Positions 1 to 6,208 of a stretch of DNA of 6,208 nucleotides are shown piece by piece. The position numbers and the translations under genes were made by a program. This stretch comes from Bacteroidia bacterium (GTDB taxonomy: Bacteria > Bacteroidota > Bacteroidia > NS11-12g > UBA955), in the NCBI GenBank assembly GCA_014376345.1, contig JACMRS010000204.1, positions 1 to 6,208 on the forward strand, in the 5' to 3' direction. Each line of letters begins with the position of its first letter. Position 1 is the stretch's first letter. The notes under the pieces are model-generated. The model saw nothing but the letters and a program-made list of their open reading frames with translations, did no database searches and was not told the origin of the DNA.

Positions 1-599
1 TGCACTCTTACTTCTTGCGTGTATCTGTCAACCTGAGCCAAAGCCTCATCGCCAATTGGAACCAGTCTTTCTTTATTTCCTTTTCCTGTAACTTTGATAA
101 ACCCTTCGCTTCTGTAAATATTCGAAAGTTTTAATCCAATTAGTTCACTTACTCTGAGTCCGCAACTATAAAGTGTTTCTATCATTGCTTTATTTCTTTC
201 TCCGCCCGGTTTACTCAGGTCTATTACTGACAGTATTGTATCAATTTCAGCATTTGATAAAAACTCAGGAAGTTTTCTTCCGAGTCGTGGGAGTTCTAAA
301 AATTCTGTCGGATCTTTTTTTATCATATCCTCTAGAGCGAGGTAATGATAAAAACCACGTAAACCACTAACTATTCTGGATTGAGTACTCGCAATAAGTC
401 CTGCTTCTGCAACCCATTTTAAAAACCCCAGAAGATTTTCATAAGTAATATTTTCAGGATTTATTTTTAAACCGGAAAGTTCAAGATACTGTTCCAGTTT
501 TTCTACATCACGGATATAAGCTTCAACACTATTTGGTGAAAGTGATTTTTCAAGCTGCAGGTATTGCTTAAAACCCCTGATTGCTGAATGCCAGTCCAA
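1..599 (-). CDS. xerD: Tyrosine recombinase XerD, C-terminus beyond the left edge
   Basis: Site-specific tyrosine recombinase, which with XerC normally resolves chromosome dimers at dif. The visible 199 codons cover the SAM-like N-terminal core-binding domain (about residues 3-88) and the first half of the catalytic domain (from about 110). The box YSCGLRVSEL holds the first catalytic Arg at residue 149, and GKGNKERLVPI holds the catalytic Lys at 173; E. coli XerD has these at 148 and 172. The later H, R, H and Tyr residues lie outside the window. No ATG or GTG is available near the N-terminus. The reading frame opens just after the TAA of the upstream lipoprotein gene, and TTG at 599-597 gives MDWHSAIRGFKQYL, which matches typical XerD beginnings such as MNW...IKGFKNYL. 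The gene starts 6 nt after the lipoprotein stop and in the same frame, so it is probably co-transcribed. XerC or another Xer-like recombinase cannot be fully excluded from this part alone. Confidence 0.92.
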   Translation of the reverse strand, partial: MDWHSAIRGFKQYLQLEKSLSPNSVEAYIRDVEKLEQYLELSGLKINPENITYENLLGFLKWVAEAGLIASTQSRIVSGLRGFYHYLALEDMIKKDPTEFLELPRLGRKLPEFLSNAEIDTILSVIDLSKPGGERNKAMIETLYSCGLRVSELIGLKLSNIYRSEGFIKVTGKGNKERLVPIGDEALAQVDRYTQEVRV

Positions 600-605
600 T
601 GGTAT

Positions 606-1472
606 TTATTTAACCGGAATCTGCCTTACGTTTACAACATTATCTGAACCCACTTCAGTGATAAAGCAAGCAATGTTGCAATTGACTGCTACAAAATCTG
701 CAGGTAAAATATATTTAAATTCTTTAACAAATACTCTTCCTGCAACAAGAGGTGTGCTGAAAGCTGCGCCGAGAGCGGGAGTAAAAGAATACCTCAAAGC
801 ATGATTATGAACATAAGCGGGGTTAACACCTGAAGAAGTAAGTTGTTTACTAACAATGTTACTTTCGCTTAGAACCAAATTTAGTTTTTGATTTGCCGGT
901 GGTGCTGAAGTGTATGTAATTGTTGCTATAACTGTAAGTTCCCGGGTTCCTGCATCGTATGTTCTCTTCAATTCGATATTAACAGGAGTTGAAAGTCTGA
1001 GTTGCTTATTTATATTACTCGCCCAGCTTGAAATATTAATGGGACGTGTACTTGATCCTGAAAAAAATGTACGGTCAACATAACCGTTAGGTAAACCTGA
1101 AGGGGCTCCAAGTCCGTCAACAATTAGTCTGGATGTTTCCAAACCTAATTTTGGAACACCATCGTAAGGTGTTGTAAAAGTTTCAAGAAGTGGAGGTAAA
1201 GGATATAATGCAAGAACAACAACGCTGTCCTCAGATTTTGCTAAAAGAATATCGTGAGCTTTAATTGCTGCATCAGGGCAATTTATGCAACGTACGCCTG
1301 TAATGTCTTCTAAAAGAATTGCTTTGTGTTGTGCAACCGGAATTGAAGAAGTAATATAGGTGCTGTCTAAAAGACCAATTACAGGCTCTGTAAAATCAAT
1401 TTCAGGCGGAACTTCTTTACAGCCGATAAAGGCAAGTAAGCAAAGCGATATAATAAGAGAGCTTTTAAGCAT
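606..1472 (-). CDS. Omp28-like outer membrane lipoprotein with CxxC motif
   Basis: Predicted lipoprotein of 288 residues. A short basic start (MLK) and hydrophobic core lead to a lipobox FIGC with the lipidated Cys at residue 18, so signal peptidase II processing is expected. The mature start is CKEVPPE, without an obvious run of acidic residues like known surface-export signals, so whether it faces the periplasm or the outside is open. Residues 50-66 contain LLEDITGVRCINCP, the hallmark of Omp28-type proteins: a thioredoxin-like segment with CxxC at 62-65. The hydrophobic strand VVVLALYPLPP follows at about 84. The second half (about 150-288) is beta-rich and looks like the usual Omp28 C-terminal domain. 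Its function is not established; the CxxC suggests redox activity or a remnant of it. The ATG lies 32 nt after the stop of the 772-residue envelope protein. GAGG occurs upstream but only one base from the ATG, too close for a standard ribosome binding site. Confidence 0.85.
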   Translation of the reverse strand: MLKSSLIISLCLLAFIGCKEVPPEIDFTEPVIGLLDSTYITSSIPVAQHKAILLEDITGVRCINCPDAAIKAHDILLAKSEDSVVVLALYPLPPLLETFTTPYDGVPKLGLETSRLIVDGLGAPSGLPNGYVDRTFFSGSSTRPINISSWASNINKQLRLSTPVNIELKRTYDAGTRELTVIATITYTSAPPANQKLNLVLSESNIVSKQLTSSGVNPAYVHNHALRYSFTPALGAAFSTPLVAGRVFVKEFKYILPADFVAVNCNIACFITEVGSDNVVNVRQIPVK

Positions 1473-1504
1473 ACCTCAAAAATAATATTTTTTACCGGAT
1501 TTTT

Positions 1505-3823
1505 CTAGAAAATTGTAATGCCAATTCTAATTCCCATTCTTACCTGTATATAGGTTTTGCCCCAATTAGTTGGATCAAACGTAAATGATTCGGCAGTTTT
1601 GTCAAATGAAACCTTAGTCTTGTCCGAAAGATCTACGCCATCGGTGTTGCCGTATTTGATGTGTTTAACGCCGGCTCCAACGCCCATATAGGCATTAAAG
1701 AACAAGTGGTATTTTTTGTCAAAATAAATATAACCATAATTAAAAGTAAGCTCCTGTCTGTTCATGGCAGGGTGTATTTTTGAAGTGCCTTTTAAATTAG
1801 TTTCAGAATAAGTATAAGATACATTTTGGGATACTGATGTTATTGATGAAGCCATCGCCTGAACGCCAAAATACAAACCTGATACTTCGCTTCTGCGATT
1901 TTCAATTTCAGGCATAACATAAAGTGCAGCGCTGTAATCTGCCCCTTTTACTCCTGTAAATGTATGTTTTGGATCAACAAGTCTGCCTGCAAAAATGTTT
2001 TCTGAAGTAACATCATTAAAATTCTGATAGCGTCCTTCAATCAAAAGTTTTTTAATTCTAAGGTCTACGGCACCCATTTGTCCTTTGTAATAAAAGTTCA
2101 TTGGGTTGGTAGAAATAGCAAAGTTTACACCTGAATTATTTCCTCTTAAAGTGCTTTTTGTTTTTTCTACTTTAACTTTAGTGCTAAGTTTTTTGTCAAT
2201 ATCCTTAGCTTTCTTCTGATCGCCGAGCTTGTTATAATACTCCCGCATTTTTGTCTGTTCTTCTTTCGTCATTGTTTTAACATAAGGCTCCAGAATCAGC
2301 ACTGCATTTTGAAGGTCCATGTTTTCATTGAGTTTATATGCAGCATCTGCATAAGCAAAGCCAAATTCTTTAGTAGTGATATTTCCTGCCCCTCTTGCTT
2401 TGTCCAGAGCCATTTTGTCGAAGCCGTATAACCTTAAAGCAGAAACTGCTCTTGCAGTATATTCCGGATTCGAGCTTTTGTAATCACTAATAATTTTCGC
2501 TGAAGATTTTATATATTCAATATTATTATCTTTCATGTCTTTCTTTAGTTTATAGAGGTTTTCAAAAGCCTGAATTTTATATTTATAACCTGTTTCAGGG
2601 TCATTCAACTTTTTGTAAGCATAATACATTGCATTGTAAACATATTCATTATTGTCCTCCTGATCTGTGCCTGCAATCCTGTCAAATTGATTTCCTGCCC
2701 AGACTATTTTTCTTGCAGAAAAAGTATCATTAAAATAATAGGAATCAAAAATAAACTGAACGCCTTTATATCTTATGGCTGATTTATAAGTATTTGCATA
2801 AGAAGTTTCGGATGCGGTTGTATATGTTCTAAGCTGACTGTAATTATATGTATTTTCGTTTGGCCTTAAATAAAAAAGCCTGTCAATTTTTTCTTCTGTT
2901 GGAAATATAGATGTACCTTTTCGATCATCTGAAAATACAAAGTAATTTGAAACGAATTCTGAATTTGCCGTAAAAAGTAAATATTTATAGAAATTTATCA
3001 TATCAGGCTTAGTTTTCGATGCACTGATGCATAAACTAAGAAGACTGTCATAACCTGTGTTCCATTTACTTTGATAATCTGAGTAAAGAATATTACTGTC
3101 TTTTGCTAAATCTAAAAGTCGGGCTCTGATTTTCCAGGCATCCGGTCTTAGTGTTTCCTCGGTTTCACTGTTATAGCCATAATTTTCTGCCCTTTCTAAT
3201 GGATAAAGTTCGTTTACCAGACTTTCATCGCTGTCATAAGATTCCCAATAAAGTCCGATACCTTTCACATACATGGAATAATAAACTGTTCCGTTTGGAT
3301 ATTTACCTGTAACCTTGAGTCCGATTACATCTTTACCATTTATCTTGAATTTTTTATATTCCGAAGTACAGTTTATAATCTGACCTGTTTCCGGAGAAGT
3401 ATAGGCCCAGCTTTCACTCTGCCAGCTATTTTCCGGAAATCTCACAAGTGTCTGTTCAGTTATTTTTTTGTATTTATTTTCACTGTAACTGCCGCTATAA
3501 TTTCTGAAACCGATAATTTTAACATCTTGGCCTATAAACTTTAGGTGGTAAGTTTTGGTTTTATCGTAAGAAAAAATGTCTTCATCCATCATCTCATAGC
3601 TGTATTCGTAAACAGTTTCTCCTTTTGCATCAGGGTAAGTAGTATACGTTCTTTTGTAATCAGATCCAATAAATGAAGGTGATTCGAGGTCGTTAGTGTT
3701 ACGTTGATCCAGAATTATTTCATTTGAAAGAAAAGGCAGGAAATAGTCTTTAGGATCCTCAATCTGGGCAAATACTGTTCCTGATTTCCAAACTAAAAAT
3801 GCAGCAATAATGATTTTTTTCAT
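1505..3823 (-). CDS. Uncharacterised secreted protein, probable outer-membrane C-terminal domain
   Basis: I do not recognise this 772-residue protein. It starts with a signal peptide (MKKIIIAAFL..., likely cleaved after VFA at residue 19). The h-region is interrupted by Trp-Lys at 12-13, which is unusual, but no lipobox is present. Residues about 24-230 are rich in Tyr, Ser and beta-type alternation. About 230-450 is mixed and Tyr/Asn-rich. About 455-548 looks helical and TPR-like (segments such as AVSALRLYGFDKMALDKA and NAVLILEPYVKTM), ending in a Lys-rich linker. About 566-772 is made of short amphipathic strands separated by polar loops, and the protein ends RMGIRIGITIF with a terminal Phe, as in outer-membrane beta-barrels. 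I infer a periplasmic region attached to a small barrel, or a peripheral envelope protein. It begins 21 nt after the acetyltransferase gene and is followed after 32 nt by the Omp28-like lipoprotein gene, which supports an envelope role. No Por secretion C-terminal domain is seen. Confidence 0.75.
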   Translation of the reverse strand: MKKIIIAAFLVWKSGTVFAQIEDPKDYFLPFLSNEIILDQRNTNDLESPSFIGSDYKRTYTTYPDAKGETVYEYSYEMMDEDIFSYDKTKTYHLKFIGQDVKIIGFRNYSGSYSENKYKKITEQTLVRFPENSWQSESWAYTSPETGQIINCTSEYKKFKINGKDVIGLKVTGKYPNGTVYYSMYVKGIGLYWESYDSDESLVNELYPLERAENYGYNSETEETLRPDAWKIRARLLDLAKDSNILYSDYQSKWNTGYDSLLSLCISASKTKPDMINFYKYLLFTANSEFVSNYFVFSDDRKGTSIFPTEEKIDRLFYLRPNENTYNYSQLRTYTTASETSYANTYKSAIRYKGVQFIFDSYYFNDTFSARKIVWAGNQFDRIAGTDQEDNNEYVYNAMYYAYKKLNDPETGYKYKIQAFENLYKLKKDMKDNNIEYIKSSAKIISDYKSSNPEYTARAVSALRLYGFDKMALDKARGAGNITTKEFGFAYADAAYKLNENMDLQNAVLILEPYVKTMTKEEQTKMREYYNKLGDQKKAKDIDKKLSTKVKVEKTKSTLRGNNSGVNFAISTNPMNFYYKGQMGAVDLRIKKLLIEGRYQNFNDVTSENIFAGRLVDPKHTFTGVKGADYSAALYVMPEIENRRSEVSGLYFGVQAMASSITSVSQNVSYTYSETNLKGTSKIHPAMNRQELTFNYGYIYFDKKYHLFFNAYMGVGAGVKHIKYGNTDGVDLSDKTKVSFDKTAESFTFDPTNWGKTYIQVRMGIRIGITIF

Positions 3824-3844
3824 CTTTGATAAATATAATACGAA

Positions 3845-4330
3845 TTAAAGACAATATTTCTTTACAGCCAATACTGCAAATGAATTAGTTAATAAATGTT
3901 TTAACATTAACGAATGTGGAATACCAACTTCTTCAAATTCCGCCCCTTCTTTTAAATAGCCAAGTCTCAGATAAAATGGTACAGCAGTATTTCTGGCATG
4001 CAGTTCAATAGTACTAAAACCATTGTCCCTGGCATAGTTTTCTGCTTGCTCCACCATTTTAGTGCCCGTACCTGTTCCCTGCATTTTTTCATCCACAGCA
4101 ACCTGACGCATTTTAATAATGCTGTTACTAAGTTTTTTCAAAAGCATAATTCCCGTAAGTCTGCCTTCTTCAAATGCTGCTAGATGAATCTGATCGTGCT
4201 CTGTATCAAGCTCTTCCTTTAAAAAAGACAGTGAAAGTGGCTTTCTTAAAATGTCATGTCTTAATGCAATAGAAGCCGCATGCTCAGCTGATCCGAAATT
4301 AAGAATTTTAAAAGAAATTGTTCTGCTCAC
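3845..4330 (-). CDS. GNAT family N-acetyltransferase, YjcF-like
   Basis: Acetyl-CoA-dependent N-acetyltransferase of 161 residues, of normal length for a single GNAT domain; the substrate is unknown. The N-terminal part has the pattern ALRHDILRKPL at about 22-32, followed by HLAAFEEGRLTG at 49-60. Motif A is MRQVAVDEKMQGTGTGTKMVEQA, spanning 74-96, with the pyrophosphate-binding loop Q-G-T-G-T-G at 84-89. Motif B is RNTAVPFYLRLGY at 113-125, followed by GIPHSLMLKHL at 136-146. The AVPFY and GIPH..M.K signatures resemble Bacillus YjcF. About 15 residues extend past the usual end (LTNSFAVLAVKKYCL). The start is GTG at 4330-4328, which shares one base with the TAG stop of maeB (TAGTG), indicating translational coupling; no ribosome binding site is evident. 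The product is expected to be cytoplasmic. Confidence 0.9.
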   Translation of the reverse strand: MSRTISFKILNFGSAEHAASIALRHDILRKPLSLSFLKEELDTEHDQIHLAAFEEGRLTGIMLLKKLSNSIIKMRQVAVDEKMQGTGTGTKMVEQAENYARDNGFSTIELHARNTAVPFYLRLGYLKEGAEFEEVGIPHSLMLKHLLTNSFAVLAVKKYCL

Positions 4331-6208
4331 TATACTTTTGATTTAGTTTGGGCATCTACTACCGCCACTGAAACCATATTCACTATTTCACGCACGGAAC
4401 TGCCAAGCTGAAGAATATGAATCGACTTTTTAAATCCAAGTAAAATTGGTCCCATACTTTCTGCTGCGCCAAAACTCTGTGCAAATTTGTAAGCAATATT
4501 ACCCGATGCCAGATTTGGAAATATAAAAGTATTTACGTCTTTATTCACAAGACTGCTAAAAGGAAAATTCTCGGCAAGCATTTCTTTATTTATCGCGAAA
4601 TTAGCCTGAATATCACCGTCAACGGTAATTTCAGGGTGGTTTTTATGTAGATAAGCCACAGCATTTGCCATTTTTTCAGGAACCTCGCCTTTTGATGAAC
4701 CGAAATTTGAATAACTTAATAAAGCAATATTAGGTTGAACATTAAACTGCTTAACCGCCTCATGTGTCATTCTTGTAATTTCAACAAGTTCGCTTGAAGT
4801 CGGATCAATATTAACGGTAGTATCTGCAAAAAAGTAAGGTCCTTTTTTGGTCATGATTATATACATGCCGGCTACTTTAGTGATATTATTAGCAATGCCG
4901 ATAATACTAAGCGATGGTTTTAATGTTTTAGGATAGTTTTTTGTTAAACCGGAAATAAATGCGTCTGCATATCCATGCTCTACCATCATGTTTCCATAAT
5001 AGTTTCTGTCGCGCATCAGTTTAACAGATTCATAATAGTTTGTGCCTTTACGCTGGCGTTTTTCAAAATAAGATTTGCCAAACTCTTCGCGCATTTTATC
5101 TTCTTGCAATGGATCAATAATCGTAACATCATTGAGTTCGATTTTGTTTTCTTCAAGAAGTTTTTTAATTTTTTCAATATTTCCAAGTAAAATCGGAATG
5201 GCAACCTTGTCTTCTTTGACAATTTGAGCAGCTTTCAATATTTTAACATTGTCAGCCTCTGCAAAAACTACGCGCATTGGTTGCTGCCTTGCTTTTGACA
5301 TTATCCTTCTGATAAACCTGTTGTCTAGTCCCATCCTGCTTCTCAGGTCGAGCGCATATTTCTCCCAATCTAAAATAGGATGTTTTGCTACGCCACTATC
5401 CATAGCTGCTTTTGCAACAGCAGGACTTACTATTTCAATTAATCTCGGATCAATTGGTTTAGGGATAATATAGGTTCTGCCAAAAGAAACATTTGTTTCG
5501 CTGTATGCGCTAAGCACACTTTCCGGTACAGCTTCGTGTGCAAGAGAGGCGATGGCATGTACAGCTGCAAGTTTCATTTCTTCATTAATTGTCGTTGCTC
5601 TTACATCAAGTGCGCCACGGAAAATAAATGGAAAACCAAGTACATTATTAACCTGGTTTGGATAATCACTCCTTCCGGTAGCAAAAATAATATCAGGTCT
5701 TGCAGCAATTGCAAGTTCATAAGTAATTTCAGGATCCGGGTTTGCCATTGCAAAAACTATCGGATCACTGCCCATACTTTTAATCATCTCCTGCGACAAT
5801 ATATTTCCTTTTGAAAGTCCGATAAAAACATCAGCGTTTGCCATCGCTTCTTCCAGTGTTTCTATTTTAGTATCATTAGCAAAAAACTGTTTGTATTTAT
5901 CAAGGTCTGTGCGACTTGTACGAAGCGTGCCTTTGCTATCAAGCATCAGCAGGTTCTCTTTTTTAACGCCAAGTGCAATAAATAGTTTCGAGCAACTCAT
6001 AGCTGATGCTCCGGCGCCATTCACTACCATTTTTATTTTAGAGATTTCTTTTTTAACAAGAATTAAAGCATTCAGCAAGGCAGCGCCACTAATAATAGCA
6101 GTACCGTGCTGATCGTCGTGCATAATAGGAATGTTTAAAGCTTCGCGAAGCTGAGCCTCAATTTCGAAACATTCAGGAGCTTTAATATCTTCTAAATTAA
6201 TGCCACCA
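4330..6208 (-). CDS. maeB: NADP-dependent malic enzyme, MaeB type with PTA-like domain, N-terminus beyond the right edge
   Basis: Oxidative decarboxylation of malate to pyruvate and CO2, usually yielding NADPH; cytoplasmic. The open frame is intact to the edge, and 625 codons are visible of an expected 750-760, so about 130 N-terminal residues are missing, including the catalytic Tyr/Lys region. The ATG at 6123 is internal: upstream codons read GGINLEDIKAPECFEIEA, a conserved malic enzyme block with the metal-binding Glu-Asp, followed by IPIMHDDQHGT with the other metal ligand Asp. The Rossmann motif VVNGAGASA lies at visible residues 61-69, and AMANPDPEI and ATGRSDYPNQVNNVLGFP complete the malic domain, which ends near visible residue 285. 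A phosphotransacetylase-like domain follows (about 300-620), with LLSYSNFGSSKGE and GPILLGFKK. This domain lacks residues needed for phosphotransacetylase catalysis (QLGSSVREI where active enzymes have SRGCSDEDI), so a regulatory, acetyl-CoA-sensing role is likely. The TAG stop overlaps the next gene by one base. Confidence 0.96.
   Translation of the reverse strand, partial: GGINLEDIKAPECFEIEAQLREALNIPIMHDDQHGTAIISGAALLNALILVKKEISKIKMVVNGAGASAMSCSKLFIALGVKKENLLMLDSKGTLRTSRTDLDKYKQFFANDTKIETLEEAMANADVFIGLSKGNILSQEMIKSMGSDPIVFAMANPDPEITYELAIAARPDIIFATGRSDYPNQVNNVLGFPFIFRGALDVRATTINEEMKLAAVHAIASLAHEAVPESVLSAYSETNVSFGRTYIIPKPIDPRLIEIVSPAVAKAAMDSGVAKHPILDWEKYALDLRSRMGLDNRFIRRIMSKARQQPMRVVFAEADNVKILKAAQIVKEDKVAIPILLGNIEKIKKLLEENKIELNDVTIIDPLQEDKMREEFGKSYFEKRQRKGTNYYESVKLMRDRNYYGNMMVEHGYADAFISGLTKNYPKTLKPSLSIIGIANNITKVAGMYIIMTKKGPYFFADTTVNIDPTSSELVEITRMTHEAVKQFNVQPNIALLSYSNFGSSKGEVPEKMANAVAYLHKNHPEITVDGDIQANFAINKEMLAENFPFSSLVNKDVNTFIFPNLASGNIAYKFAQSFGAAESMGPILLGFKKSIHILQLGSSVREIVNMVSVAVVDAQTKSKV

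Noticed and set aside
173..370. Plus-strand open frame of 65 codons
   Set aside because: It lies entirely antisense to the well-supported xerD coding frame and has no family resemblance.
1477..1484. Minus-strand TATTTTTG, an exact match to the Bacteroidetes -7 element TAnnTTTG, before the Omp28-like gene
   Set aside because: It sits 4 nt from the ATG, so transcription would begin at or inside the coding sequence. No TTTG-like -33 element lies about 20 nt upstream, and the region is A/T-rich enough for chance matches.
1480..1495. AT-only near-palindrome in the gap after the 772-residue protein gene
   Set aside because: There is no GC stem and the symmetry is imperfect, so it would not make a stable intrinsic terminator.
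608..1500. Similar TTTA(A)CCGGA words flanking the Omp28-like gene, considered as a repeat bounding an inserted unit
   Set aside because: The match is under ten bases with an indel, and one copy is within the coding end; there is no support for insertion.
3824..3844. TATATTTA, a near -7 element, before the 772-residue protein gene
   Set aside because: One mismatch to the consensus, too close to the ATG and no well-spaced -33 box; chance is the simpler reading in a 21-nt AT-rich gap.
3998..4183. Plus-strand open frame of 61 codons
   Set aside because: Antisense to the GNAT gene across its conserved motif A; low-complexity, Cys/Phe-rich translation typical of shadows.
4975..6112. Several open frames on the plus strand and one on the minus strand (5016-5222) inside maeB
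   Set aside because: All overlap the intact, conserved maeB frame and give translations without recognisable domains.

Overview
The window is an AT-rich stretch of bacterial chromosome that most resembles Bacteroidetes or a close relative. The reasons are a malic enzyme/phosphotransacetylase-like fusion of the type found there, an Omp28-type lipoprotein, a XerD whose N-terminus matches Bacteroidetes forms, AT-rich codon use, and no clear Shine-Dalgarno sequence at a normal distance from any start. No mobile element, RNA gene, CRISPR array or convincing terminator was seen.

All five genes lie on the minus strand and read from right to left. In order of transcription they are: (1) maeB, entering from the right edge without its N-terminus (4330-6208); (2) a YjcF-like GNAT acetyltransferase (3845-4330) whose GTG start overlaps the maeB stop by one base; (3) a 772-residue secreted, probably outer-membrane protein that I do not recognise (1505-3823); (4) an Omp28-like lipoprotein with a thioredoxin-like CxxC motif (606-1472); (5) xerD, a tyrosine recombinase with a probable TTG start, running off the left edge (1-599). 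The junctions are a 1-nt overlap and gaps of 21, 32 and 6 nt, so co-transcription is plausible. There is no gene-free stretch above about 35 bases.

The genes do not form an obvious single pathway. MaeB makes pyruvate and NADPH from malate, the GNAT should use acetyl-CoA, the middle two proteins belong to the cell envelope, and XerD resolves chromosome dimers. The parts least explained are the 772-residue envelope protein and its neighbouring lipoprotein. I found no convincing evidence of a wholly new system. The best leads are that envelope pair, the degenerate catalytic site in the phosphotransacetylase-like domain, and the non-ATG starts at two tightly packed gene junctions.
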